From Frigoriglobus tundricola (GTDB lineage Bacteria; Planctomycetota; Planctomycetia; Gemmatales; Gemmataceae), in contig NZ_CP053452.2 of the NCBI RefSeq assembly GCF_013128195.2, forward strand, positions 3,720,001-3,784,000: 64,000 nucleotides of DNA, given 5' to 3'. Numbering within the stretch: the first letter of the stretch is position 1; the number at the start of each line of letters is the position of its first letter. Shown here piece after piece: positions 38,091-47,122 of this stretch. Under the pieces are notes generated by a model. The model was not told the origin of the DNA. It did not search any database and saw nothing but the letters and a program-made list of their open reading frames with translations. The translations under genes were made by a program, and so were the position numbers.

Positions 38091-39401
38091 TCACGCGTGC
38101 GCGTGCGCCTTCACCCGGCGGCCCCGCACGCTGTGGGGGAACAGTTTCTCCTGGATCAGATTGCCGGTCGCATCGAAGGGCAGCGCGATCGGTTCGCCGA
38201 CGAACTCCAGGTGCGGACGGCCCCTCATGTCGGCCGCGAGCGGCGCCGACACCCACACCTCCGCGACCTCCAGCGTGTTCGGGATCACGCAGAACTTGAC
38301 CTGATCGTAGTCCGGCTGCCAGCACGTCTCCATGCACCGCTCCAACACCTCGCGGTCGGTGTCGAACCCGAACGGCAGCTTCGAGCGCCACAGCGACCGC
38401 GCCGTGAAGTTGTTCATCCGGAACGGGACCGGATCGATCGAACCGAGCGCGCGGGTGGTGGTGATGTCCGCCAGGCCGATGCCGGTGGCGTTCCCGTGGC
38501 ACTCCGGCGACACGTCCAGTACGGCGAGGCGCACGACCCGCGGGTCGTTCGTCTCGGCCTCCGGGGTGGCCTCGATGAGCATCCGGCCGATCACGTTCGG
38601 GTCCATCCCGGCCCCGGAGTAGTTCTTGCCGCACTCGCCGACCACCAGCACGTCCGCGCCCTTGAACGGGAGGCGGCCCATCATCTTGCTCGCCTGAACC
38701 AGCAGTTCCGGTTCGCGGGCGTACAGGTCGTCGCGGTCCAGCACTTCGAGGTGCGCGGTTTCCTCGTTCGCGTTCTCCAGCGTCGCGAGGCCGCCGAGGA
38801 ACGGCGTCCGCTCCAGAATCACCTTGCCCGATTCGGGGATCATGTCCCGCAGGCCCCGGGTGCCGAAGCTGTGGACCTGATCGGCGCCGTGCCGCTTGCC
38901 GAAGCCGATCACGAGCATCTTCAGGACGCCGCTCTCGAACGTGCCGCGGAAGTCGGTGTGCGGCTTCACCCGCGACACCGTCACCACGCCGTCCGCGGCG
39001 AGCGCGTTCTTGTCGAACCAGACCGGCTGGCCCCAGGAGTTCGCGCCGATGTTCTCCGCGTCCATGTCCGTAACGACGGGCACGCCCAGGTGCGCCTCGT
39101 CGATGTGGTAGCCGGCGAGCAGCTCGCGCTGGCCGGCGGCGGTGGCCCCGCCGTGCGAGCCCATCGCCGCCACGACGAACGGCACCGCGCCGAGTTCCTT
39201 CAGCGCCTCAACGGTGGCCTTTGCGAGCGTGAGGTAGTTCGCGAGACCGCGGCTACCACACCCGACGGCGATGCGCATGCCGGGCCGGATGCGCTTCGCG
39301 GTTTTGGAGGAGAGCCACTGCCGTCGCACGGCGCCGGCCACGTCGCGGATCGGGGACGGCGGGGTGATCTGACGCACTAGCTGAACGCGGGGAAGGTCCA
39401 C
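38091..39401 (-). CDS. LarA/DUF2088-type nickel-racemase family protein
   Basis: The 436-residue protein resembles the lactate racemase (LarA) and DUF2088 superfamily. Visible features are RPGMRIAVGCGSRGLANYLT, FVVAAMGSHGGATAAGQREL, DGVVTVSRVKPHTDFRGTFE and SGVLKMLVIGFGKRHGADQ. Later come ADVLVVGECGKNYSGAGMDP and SPECHGNATGIGLADITT. LarA uses a pincer nickel cofactor held by a Lys and two His. Candidate His and Lys residues occur in KPH and GFGKRHG, but alignment is needed to confirm them. The larB, larC and larE genes for cofactor synthesis are not adjacent. The substrate is unknown and need not be lactate. Confidence 0.75.
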   Translation of the reverse strand: MDLPRVQLVRQITPPSPIRDVAGAVRRQWLSSKTAKRIRPGMRIAVGCGSRGLANYLTLAKATVEALKELGAVPFVVAAMGSHGGATAAGQRELLAGYHIDEAHLGVPVVTDMDAENIGANSWGQPVWFDKNALAADGVVTVSRVKPHTDFRGTFESGVLKMLVIGFGKRHGADQVHSFGTRGLRDMIPESGKVILERTPFLGGLATLENANEETAHLEVLDRDDLYAREPELLVQASKMMGRLPFKGADVLVVGECGKNYSGAGMDPNVIGRMLIEATPEAETNDPRVVRLAVLDVSPECHGNATGIGLADITTTRALGSIDPVPFRMNNFTARSLWRSKLPFGFDTDREVLERCMETCWQPDYDQVKFCVIPNTLEVAEVWVSAPLAADMRGRPHLEFVGEPIALPFDATGNLIQEKLFPHSVRGRRVKAHAHA

Positions 39402-39428
39402 GGCTGTCTCGGTTTGGAAGAGGATGAG

Positions 39429-39555
39429 TGTTTTATCCGCAGATTACGCAGATAAACACAGATTGAAGACAGAAGGCAAATTGAGTGAGAATTGTTTACA
39501 ATTCCTCTTCACGTGTCTTTAATCTGCGTCTATCTGCGTAATCTGCGGATAAACA
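39429..39555. repeat. Inverted repeat with CCGCAGATTACGCAGAT motif
   Basis: Arms of about 41 bp (39429-39469 and 39515-39555) contain TTATCCGCAGATTACGCAGAT and its complement, with a few mismatches and a 45-bp AT-rich loop. It lies in the 160-bp gap between the M28 peptidase stop and the LarA-like start, both on the minus strand. Neither coding sequence is touched. Confidence 0.85.
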
Positions 39556-39561
39556 CCGTCT

Positions 39562-41463
39562 TTACTTCAACTCGGCTTTCAGGGTGAGCTTCTTGCCCTT
39601 CCGCTCCACGACCACGTCGATCGTGGTGCCGGCCTTCTGGCCGCTCATCGCGGTCATGTAGGCGGTGATGTTGGGCGTCGGCTTGCCGGCGATCTCGACG
39701 ATCACGTCGCCCTCCTTGAGGCCGGCCTTTTCGGCCACGCCGCCGGGGGACACGCCTTCGAGCCGCAGCCCGCCGCCGTCGTAGTTGTAGTCCGGGAGGA
39801 CGCCGAGGCGCGGACCCGTCGGCCGGGCCGTCGCCTCCGGCGCGGTCGGGTCGCCGAACCCGCCGGGAACGACGAGGTACCTCGGCCGGGAGTCACGGGT
39901 GATCATGTCGGTGGCCAGGACCTGCGCGAAATCGACCACCTTCTTCATCCCGGTCACGTTGATCTTCTCCGGCACGTCGGCCGGCTTGTGGTAGTCGGGG
40001 TGCAGGCCGGTGTAGAGGAACAGCACCGGCACGCCCTTGCGGTAGAACGAGTCGTGGTCGCTCGGGCCGGTGCCGGCGGCCATCGGGAGCACCTTGAAGT
40101 CGGCCTTCCGGGTCGTCTCGTCCACCAGTTTGGTGAAGTTGTCGCCGGTGCCGGTGCCGTACACGAGGAGCCGCTCCTTCTTCTCGAACAGCCCGGTCCA
40201 GTCCACCGGCACCGACTTGGCGCGGCCGATCATGTCCAGGTTGAGCATCGCGGCCGTCGTGTTGAGCGGGAACAGCGGCTCCTTGCAGTAGTACTGGGAG
40301 CCGAGCAGCCCGCGCTCCTCGCCGCTGAACGCGACGAACACGATCCGCCGCCCCACCCGGTTCTTCTGCGCGCCGAACCGGCGGGCCAGTTCGATCAGCC
40401 CGGTGGTGCCGCTGGCGTTGTCGTCGGCGCCGTAGTGGATCTTCCCGGCCGCGGCCTTGCCGCCGGTGCTGCCCCACAGCCCGTAGCCGACGTGGTCGTA
40501 GTGCGCGCCGAGAACCACCGTTTCGTCCTTCAGCGGGCCGGAGCCTTCCAGCACGCCGACCACGTTCTTCACCTTCAGTTCGTCGCGGGCCACGGTGACC
40601 TCGGCGTCCGCCTTCCAGCCCTTCAACTCAAATGATTGCGGCTTGAGTTTGTCGTTGATGCCGTCCTCGAGTTCTTTCAGCGACTTCCACGGCCCGGCCT
40701 TGAGGATGTCGTCGAGCAGTTCCCGCTTCATGAACAGCACCGGGAACGTGGCGGGCGTGGTGCCGCTGGCGTGCATCGCGTACTGCGCGATCGGGTCGTT
40801 CCGCCCGGCCGCGGTGGCGTCGTTCACGATGATGAGGCCCGCGGCCTTGTGCTTCGCGGCCAGTTCGATCTTGGTGTCGAACGCCGCGTGGGTGCTGTCC
40901 TCGCCCTCGGGCACGGTGGTGTCGAACCGCTTGTCGCCCTTGGCCCCGTACCGCGGGCTGCGGCGCAGGACCACGACGACCTTCCCCTCGACGTTCAGCC
41001 CCGCGTAGTCGTCGTACTTGAGCTTGGGGGCCGTGATGCCGTAGCCGGCGAACACGAGGTCGCCCGCCATCTTGCTCGTGGGGCTGAAGCCCATCGGGCT
41101 GTACTCGCTGCCGAGCCGCGGCTCCTTCTTGGCCCCGTCCGGGCCGGTCAGCGTGAACGCGTTCGGCTTGCCGAGCTTGGCCGACATGACAATGGTAAAG
41201 GGCTGGAAGTACGACCCGTCCTTCATCGCCGGCTTCAGTCCGGCCTTCTCGAACGCCGCCGCGACGTAATCCGCCGCCTTGTTGATGCCCTTGGTCTCGA
41301 TCCCGCGGCCCTCGCAGTCCGGGCTGGCGAGGAAGAAGATGTCCTTCTGCATCCGGTCGAGGATCGGATCATCGAAAGGCTTCTGAGCGGCGGACGGGCT
41401 GGACAGAGCGAGGATGGCGCCGAAGGTGAGCGTGGCCGCGAGCGGCCGGAACGAGCCTGACAT
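39562..41463 (-). CDS. Secreted M28 family metallopeptidase with PA and PDZ domains
   Basis: The 633-residue protein has a signal peptide (MSGSFRPLAATLTFGAILAL...SAAQ). A PA-like insert (VFAGYGITAPKLKYDDYAGL) precedes the peptidase core. Zinc ligands follow the M28 pattern: VVLGAHYDHVG (His), YGADDNASGT (Asp bridging both zincs), FSGEERGLLGS (Glu-Glu), LNLDMIGR (Asp) and LHPDYHKPADV (His). The last about 90 residues form a PDZ domain (RLGVLPDYNYDGGGLRLEGV, GLKEGDVIVEIAGKP). All catalytic ligands are present, so it is probably an active aminopeptidase in the periplasm or outside. It is upstream of the LarA-like gene on the same strand, with a palindrome between. Confidence 0.94.
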   Translation of the reverse strand: MSGSFRPLAATLTFGAILALSSPSAAQKPFDDPILDRMQKDIFFLASPDCEGRGIETKGINKAADYVAAAFEKAGLKPAMKDGSYFQPFTIVMSAKLGKPNAFTLTGPDGAKKEPRLGSEYSPMGFSPTSKMAGDLVFAGYGITAPKLKYDDYAGLNVEGKVVVVLRRSPRYGAKGDKRFDTTVPEGEDSTHAAFDTKIELAAKHKAAGLIIVNDATAAGRNDPIAQYAMHASGTTPATFPVLFMKRELLDDILKAGPWKSLKELEDGINDKLKPQSFELKGWKADAEVTVARDELKVKNVVGVLEGSGPLKDETVVLGAHYDHVGYGLWGSTGGKAAAGKIHYGADDNASGTTGLIELARRFGAQKNRVGRRIVFVAFSGEERGLLGSQYYCKEPLFPLNTTAAMLNLDMIGRAKSVPVDWTGLFEKKERLLVYGTGTGDNFTKLVDETTRKADFKVLPMAAGTGPSDHDSFYRKGVPVLFLYTGLHPDYHKPADVPEKINVTGMKKVVDFAQVLATDMITRDSRPRYLVVPGGFGDPTAPEATARPTGPRLGVLPDYNYDGGGLRLEGVSPGGVAEKAGLKEGDVIVEIAGKPTPNITAYMTAMSGQKAGTTIDVVVERKGKKLTLKAELK

Positions 41464-42033
41464 GCCGGTATCCTTCGATGAGGGGGCGGTGGGCTGCGAC
41501 CGGGAGGTTGAGTGAAGATATTATGCGGTGCCGGCGCGACATCGGGCAAGGGGCAGCGCGACGTTCGGAGCAGGTCGGGAGTCCGGAAGCGAAACGGGGC
41601 GCGGCGGCAGAATTGGGGCGGGTCTCGTTCCCGTTTGTGGTCGGGTTTTTCAACACTGCGCTCGATTTTCGCGGGCTTCCGCCCCACGAATCCCTTGAAA
41701 TTCCGACTGACGAAAAAAAAAGGGGCCGAATTCCAAAAAGTGCGCGAACCCGCGGGACGAGGTCTGTGTCAGAGAGAAGTAACCGCACCGGGAGTCCACC
41801 CGGTATCGGGTATTGGATGCGAGGCGAAACTCGAAAAAAATCGGCGAGAGTCGGTTGTCAGCCGGGCCGAAACTGGTTACTGTTACCAGTCAGAGCCGGG
41901 CGACCCCTGGCTCCTGTCTTTTTGTGTTTCCCTTAACCCTTATTCACCCCTAACCGTTCGAGAATGACCTCTTAACTTTCATCATGGCGATTCCCCGCAC
42001 GGGGTTTCACCGCAACGTCCGCTGGAGGTGTGT
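41464..42033. other. 570-bp gap of lower GC, no confirmed gene
   Basis: The stretch has noticeably lower GC than its neighbours, with an A9 run near 41714. Open frames exist but show no GC3 bias or known motif. It lies in front of the M28 peptidase start and could carry its promoter. The segment CACGGGGTTTCACCGCAACGT with GGAGG just before 42034 may be a leader for the next short frame. Confidence 0.5.
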
Positions 42034-42520
42034 GATGAGCCTGACCAACCTGACGACCGTGACGACGAAGACCGCGACCGTGGCCAGCGCGAAGCTGACC
42101 ACGCCGGCCGATCGCATCGGTCTGGGGTTCGGCGCGGCCCTCGCCTATCCGGCGGATTCTTCCCTGTCCCTGGGGCAATTCCCAACGCCCCACAATCCGG
42201 AACCCGAACAGGTCCGGTCACGACAGGGTCGGTCCGCAACGCAGATGCGAAAGCAGATGCGGGCGGGCGGACCCGACGCCGTGCCCCCGACCGGTTCGGT
42301 CGGATGTCTACCCCCTGGTCCCCGCGCTGCCCGCGTCGCGTGGCCGCTTACCGCCGGCGAGAGCTGGTTGGTACGCCCCACAGACCACAGCCGGAACCAC
42401 CTCCCAGAGGTTCGTGTCGTCAGAAGCCGAATCGGCCGCGACTGCCAATCGCCCGACCGGCAAGACGATAAACGCGCCTTACTGCGGGAAGTGGTCCTGG
42501 CGACGGCAGCCGGAAAGTGA
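42034..42520 (+). CDS. Doubtful short gene or 5' gene fragment
   Basis: The ATG follows GGAGGTGTGTG and gives MSLTNLTTVTTKTATVASAK. The first 40 codons have the near-complete G/C third positions expected of genes here, but the bias fades after about 42155. The rest is basic and Pro/Arg rich with no recognisable family. This could be a small real gene followed by a frame slip, or the 5' end of a gene that was cut. The end coordinate is the stop of the open frame and may not be meaningful. Confidence 0.3.
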
Positions 42521-42965
42521 GGTGACCATTGGCTTAAACGCACCGCGCATCCGGATTGACCACGAGAGCCTGCCCTCGGTCCTCGCGACCTGGCGCCCGC
42601 AGGCTTAGATGAACAACCGTAGTCGTTATGCGTTTCGGCTGATGGTTACGCTCCCGACCAGCCCCCGCGAAACATCGTGTTCCGCTGCACGGGCTCGTCG
42701 GACCAGGTGTCTTAGTTCAACCGCGCTGGTGCCTGACAGGCGTTAGTCGGTTCGGCGTCGCCGTTCGCACGGTGTGCCGGTGCCACGAAGCAGACGGGTG
42801 TCCCATGCACCCAGTCGCTTCGGGATCACCGCCGTCACATGTGACGAACAGCCGCGTACCACTATCCGCCCGGGACGGGCAAAAAGCCGCCGCGGCTTTC
42901 CACGGTTTTGGTTCCCGACGATCGTTCGCGCCGATGTCCCTTGTTGAAACGAGGGGCGCTTGGAG
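42521..42965. other. 445-bp stretch without a supported gene
   Basis: Between the doubtful frame ending at 42520 and the hairpin array at 42966 I see no gene, RNA or strong promoter. Open frames crossing it on either strand lack codon bias. Confidence 0.5.
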
Positions 42966-43197
42966 CGGCCGTGAAGCAGCGCTTCGCTGCGACAGGCCGC
43001 GAGGCCAACCTTCCGGCCGTGAAGCAGCGCTTCGCTGCGACAGGCCGCGAGGCCAACCTTCCGGCCGTGAAGCAGCGCTTCGCTGCGACAGGCCGCGAGG
43101 CCAACCTTCCGGCCGTGAAGCAGCGCTTCGCTGCGACAGGCCGCGAGGCCAACCTTCCGGCCGTGAAGCAGCGCTTCGCTGCGACAGGCCGCGAGGA
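42966..43197 (+). repeat. Five 48-bp tandem hairpin repeats before a sigma factor gene
   Basis: Units start at 42966, 43014, 43062, 43110 and 43158. They are identical, with a constant CAACCTTC spacer. Each unit folds as an outer stem CGGCC/GGCCG and an inner stem GCAGCG/CGCTGC around CTT. The array ends about 150 bp before the sigma factor ATG. It is not a CRISPR array, because unit and spacer are both constant and the unit is palindromic. The same framework occurs in two copies before EF-G at 20968-21059. Confidence 0.92.
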
Positions 43198-43347
43198 CCG
43201 AAGGTGCGAGTCGGTGAGCCGCGACCGCGAGCCGCCCGGACCGGGAACACGTCGGCCCCCTTCTCTGATCCGGGGAGGGCCGCGTTCCCGCCGGAGGTGC
43301 CGCGCCAGCAACAACATAAGGGAATGGATCGGGACAGGAACCCTACC

Positions 43348-43944
43348 ATGAGCTGGACCGAGATCACTGTTCTCGTTGAGCGGGCGAAGACGGGCGACCG
43401 GGAGGCGTACGGCGAGCTGGTCACCCGGTTCCAGAGCAGCGTGTACGCGATGGCGCTGGGCCGGGTCCGGGACCCGCTCGAGGCGCAGGAGCTGGCCCAG
43501 GACGTGTTCGTGCACGCGATGCGGAAGCTGCCGCAACTGCGTGACGCCCGGTGCTTCGCCGGCTGGTTGCGGCGGATCACCGCGCGGATGGCGATCAACC
43601 GGCTGACCCGGCGCGGCCCGCTCTTCGGGGCCGACCCGGAGCTGTTGGACGCGGTGGAGGCGAAGAGCCGGACCGCGGAGGAGAACTTCGCCGTCGGCGA
43701 GGCCGTGGAGCAGCTCAAGGCGGGGCTGGCCGAGATGAAGCCGCTGGACCGGCAGACCCTGGAGGCGTTCTACATCCGGGGCCGGAGCCTGAAGCAGATC
43801 GCGCGGGAGTTCGCCGTCCCGACCGGCACCGTCAAGCGGCGGTTGCACGTCGCCCGGCTGCGACTGAAGGAGGTCCTGGCGGGCATCGACCCGTCGCTGG
43901 CGGAGCGGTTCGCCGGCGACGGGGCGGAACTGGCCGGGGTGTAA
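43348..43944 (+). CDS. ECF-type RNA polymerase sigma factor
   Basis: The protein has 198 residues from the ATG giving MSWTEITVLVERAKTGD; an in-frame ATG at 43324 is the alternative. Region 2 has LVTRFQSSVYAMALGRVRDP and EAQELAQDVFVHAMRKLPQL. Region 4 has LDRQTLEAFYIRGRSLKQIA and the helix-turn-helix REFAVPTGTVKRRLHVARLR. It directs RNA polymerase to a specific promoter set. No anti-sigma gene lies beside it. The C-terminal tail (IDPSLAERFAGDGAELAGV) is short. The long leader with five hairpins suggests post-transcriptional control. Confidence 0.93.
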   Translation: MSWTEITVLVERAKTGDREAYGELVTRFQSSVYAMALGRVRDPLEAQELAQDVFVHAMRKLPQLRDARCFAGWLRRITARMAINRLTRRGPLFGADPELLDAVEAKSRTAEENFAVGEAVEQLKAGLAEMKPLDRQTLEAFYIRGRSLKQIAREFAVPTGTVKRRLHVARLRLKEVLAGIDPSLAERFAGDGAELAGV

Positions 43945-43974
43945 CGGAATGATCTGACGCGAACCCGAATCGCA

Positions 43975-44009
43975 CGCCGGGGGCTCTCGCCTCCGGCGTT
44001 TCTCTTTGC
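43975..44009 (+). terminator. Terminator-like hairpin after the sigma factor gene
   Basis: CGCCGGGGGC pairs imperfectly with GCCTCCGGCG around a TCTC loop, followed by TTTCTCTTT. It lies 31 bp after the sigma factor stop. A wider inverted repeat (CGAACCCGAATCGCA ... TGCGATTCGGGTGCG) encloses it. Confidence 0.75.
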
Positions 44010-44642
44010 GCTGCGATTCGGGTGCGATGAGTTGTGGAGGAACGCCCGATGCCGCTGCGCGACCATTTCCGTCCGCCGCTTAGTGGCCCGTTTCAGAAAT
44101 AACGTCGGAGCTGGCGTGGACTTTGGCTGGGGCAGTTTTCGCTGCCAAATGCGGACCGACTCGTCGTAACCACTCCGCCATTTTTTCGAGAGTGAATTTC
44201 CACTGCTCTTTCCGCGATTTCCGCGATTTCCGCGATTTCCTTATCGCGCATGGGGTCCGTCACGCTTTCCGCTGCGGCCCGAATTTCCGGCTCGGTCAAG
44301 CCCTGTTGGTGATCGTGTACCAGTTCCCGCGGAAGCGGACGGCGTTCCGGCAGCCGAGGAGATTCCCAGCTCGACCGGCTCCCGCCCGAGCGCCTGAACC
44401 GCTACTCAGCCCACCTCCCCGCCGAGCTAGCCACGGAGGTACGCTCGAATGCCTGCGGACGGGACACTCTCAGAACGCCCTGAATTCGAATTCGAGCAGT
44501 TTAGGAATACCGTAAGCTATCTATAACTATCGCTCCGAGTCACGGGTTCAGCACCGGCACTGGCTACTGTGCCCCGTGCACCTACGGTTGCTCCTTGCGC
44601 GAATGCCGCAGCGGTTTCGGAACCCCGCGATGAGGACAAGGC
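44010..44642. other. 633-bp gap without a confirmed gene
   Basis: It contains a short tandem TTCCGCGATT repeat near 44212-44240 and a 68-codon minus-strand frame over the same bases that looks spurious. Base composition is mixed. The promoter of the hybrid kinase at 44643 should lie at its right end, but no box is convincing. Confidence 0.5.
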
Positions 44643-47021
44643 ATGAGCCACGATCGCGCCCTACCGAATCCCGAAGCGCTGGCCCTTCAATCAACTGCGA
44701 CGGCTGATAATCGCCACCCGCCGACCGCCGACGGGCGGCCGCTCGGGCTCCTCCTCGTCAAGGACTCGGCCGACGACACCGAGCTGCTGCTTCTTGCTCT
44801 CGGGCGGGGCGGCCTCGACCCGGCGTATGAGCGGGTCGAGAGCGCCGACGGGCTGCGGGGGGCGCTCGCCGCCCGCCCCTGGGATGCCGTTATATCGGAC
44901 TACGACCTCTGCGGTTTCGGCGCACCCGCCGCCCTCGCCATCGTCCGGGCGGCCGACCCCGACCTCCCGTTCATCGTCGTGTCCGGGGCCGTCGGCGAGG
45001 ACGCGGCCGTCGAGATGATGCGGGCCTCCGCGAACGATTACATTCTCAAGCGGGACCTCACGCGCCTCGCGCCGACGGTCGAGCGTGAGGTCCGTGAGGC
45101 CGGGAACCGGCGGGCCCGGCGAGCGGCCGACCGGGCCGCCGCGCACCTGGCCGCCGTGGTCGAATCGTCGGACGACGCCATCGTCTCGAAGACCCTGGCC
45201 GGGGTCATCAACTCCTGGAACCGGGCCGCCGAACGGCTCTACGGGTGGACCGCGGCCGAGGCGGTGGGCCGGAACGTGTCCTTCCTCATCCCCCCGGACA
45301 AGTCCGCTGAGTGGGCCCGGAACATGGGCCGGCTGCAAGCCGACGAGCCGGTCGGGTACTTCGAGACGGTCCGGTTGCACCGCGACGGGCACCGGATCGA
45401 TGTGGCGCTGACCATGTCGGCCATCCGCGGCCCGGACGGACGGATGGTCGGGCTGTCGAAAACCGCCCGCGACATACGCGACCGGAAGCGGGCCGAGGAG
45501 GCCCTGCGGGCGATGGCGGAGCGGTATCAGACCCTGGTCGCGGCGACCGCCGAGATCGTGTGGGACTCGCCCCCGTCCGGGGCGTTCGATTCGGACCAGC
45601 CGGGGTGGACCACGTTCACCGGGCAGACCCGCGACCAGCACCAGGGGATGGGTTGGCTCGACGTCGTCCACCCGGACGACCGCGAGAAGAGCGGCCGGGC
45701 GTGGGCGGCGGCCGTGGCGGGCCGGTCAGTGTACCGGGTGGAGCACCGGCTCCGGCGGGCCGACGGGGCGTACCGGCACATGTCGGTACGGGCAATCCCG
45801 ATCCTCAGTGCGGGCGGCGACCTCAAGGGCTGGGTCGGGGTCCACACCGACGTCACCGAGCGCAAGGCCCTGGAGGAGCAGCTCCGCCAGGTGCAGAAGA
45901 TGGAGGCCGTCGGGCAACTCGCGGGGGGCGTGGCCCACGACTTCAACAACCTGCTCACCATCATCAACGGGTACAGCTACCTCCTCCTCCAGAACCTCCC
46001 GGCGACCGACCCGTCCCGGGAACTGATCGCTGAGATCTTCAAGGCCGGCGAGCGGTCGGCCGGTCTCACCCGACAGCTCCTGGCGTTCAGCCGGCAGCAA
46101 GTCCTCGCCCCCCGGGTTCTGGAACTGAATGACGTGGTGACCGACACCGGGAGCATGCTCCGTCGGCTGATCGGCGAGGGCGTGCGGCTGACCGTCGTCC
46201 CGGCCGCCGGGCTGTGGCCCGTGCGGGCCGATCCCGGGCAGATCGAGCAGGTGCTGATGAACCTGGCGGTGAACGCACGGGACGCCATGCCACAGGGCGG
46301 CAAGCTCACCATCGAGACCCGGAACGTCGAGTTGGACGAGGCGTATGCCCGGTCCCACCCGGACGCCCGCCCCGGGCCGCACGTCCTGGTGGCCGTGTCC
46401 GATACGGGGACCGGGATGCCGCCGGAGGTGCTGCGGCGCGTGTTCGAGCCGTTCTTCACCACCAAGGGGGTGGGCAAGGGGACCGGGCTCGGGCTGGCGA
46501 CCGTGCACGGGATCGTCAAGCAGAGCGGCGGGCACATCGCCGTGTACTCCGAGGCCGGAGTCGGGACGACGTTCAAGGTGTACCTGCCCCGGACGGATCC
46601 GCCCCCCGGCGGGTCGAAGATCGTCCGCGCGCCGGCGGTGGCGGCGCAGGGGACAGAGACGATCCTGGTCGTCGAGGACGAAGACGGGGTGCGGGCGCTG
46701 ACCTGCCACGTCCTGGTCGGCTGCGGGTACTTGGTGCTTGAGGCGGGTGATGCCGTGGAAGCGGCACGAGTCGCCACGGGGCACAGCGGCCCGATCCACC
46801 TTCTGATTACCGACGTCGTCCTGCCCGGGGCGGGCGGGCGCGCCGCGGCGGAGGTGATCGCCACCGGGCACCCAGAAGTGCAAGTGCTGTTCGTCTCCGG
46901 GTACACGGACGACGCGGTCATCCGGCACGGGGTGCTCGCCGAAGGAGTGAACTTCTTACAGAAGCCGTTTTCGCCAGCGGCACTGAGTTTCAAGGTGCGG
47001 GAGGTTCTCGATCGCCGGTAA
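44643..47021 (+). CDS. Hybrid sensor histidine kinase (REC-PAS-PAS-HisKA-HATPase-REC)
   Basis: The 792-residue protein has an N-terminal receiver at about 34-150 with acceptor Asp86 (AVISDYDL). Two PAS domains lie at about 165-285 and 290-410. HisKA has His432 in LAGGVAHDFNNLL. HATPase spans about 530-650 with N box NLAVNARDAM and G boxes SDTGTGMP and GKGTGLGLAT. A C-terminal receiver has acceptor Asp724 (LLITDVVLPG) and Lys in LQKPF. There are no membrane helices, so it is cytosolic and could sense a small molecule or redox state through PAS. All phosphotransfer residues are present. No separate response regulator is adjacent, so output may come from the terminal receiver. Confidence 0.95.
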   Translation: MSHDRALPNPEALALQSTATADNRHPPTADGRPLGLLLVKDSADDTELLLLALGRGGLDPAYERVESADGLRGALAARPWDAVISDYDLCGFGAPAALAIVRAADPDLPFIVVSGAVGEDAAVEMMRASANDYILKRDLTRLAPTVEREVREAGNRRARRAADRAAAHLAAVVESSDDAIVSKTLAGVINSWNRAAERLYGWTAAEAVGRNVSFLIPPDKSAEWARNMGRLQADEPVGYFETVRLHRDGHRIDVALTMSAIRGPDGRMVGLSKTARDIRDRKRAEEALRAMAERYQTLVAATAEIVWDSPPSGAFDSDQPGWTTFTGQTRDQHQGMGWLDVVHPDDREKSGRAWAAAVAGRSVYRVEHRLRRADGAYRHMSVRAIPILSAGGDLKGWVGVHTDVTERKALEEQLRQVQKMEAVGQLAGGVAHDFNNLLTIINGYSYLLLQNLPATDPSRELIAEIFKAGERSAGLTRQLLAFSRQQVLAPRVLELNDVVTDTGSMLRRLIGEGVRLTVVPAAGLWPVRADPGQIEQVLMNLAVNARDAMPQGGKLTIETRNVELDEAYARSHPDARPGPHVLVAVSDTGTGMPPEVLRRVFEPFFTTKGVGKGTGLGLATVHGIVKQSGGHIAVYSEAGVGTTFKVYLPRTDPPPGGSKIVRAPAVAAQGTETILVVEDEDGVRALTCHVLVGCGYLVLEAGDAVEAARVATGHSGPIHLLITDVVLPGAGGRAAAEVIATGHPEVQVLFVSGYTDDAVIRHGVLAEGVNFLQKPFSPAALSFKVREVLDRR

Positions 47022-47122
47022 CGGACCGCTCCCTCCGCATTACCTATGCGGGGCCTCACGGCATTCGGCCGGAACCCGTTCTACACTTTGGCGTCGCCAA
47101 CCGGCCCCACCAAGTGTGAACC

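Noticed and set aside
42966-43197. Possible CRISPR array
   Set aside because: Both the repeat and the 8-bp spacer are constant, units are 48 bp and self-complementary, and no cas gene is nearby.
44093-44299. 68-codon frame with EIAEIAEIAE
   Set aside because: The peptide comes from a short tandem CGCGATTTC repeat, with no bias or family support.
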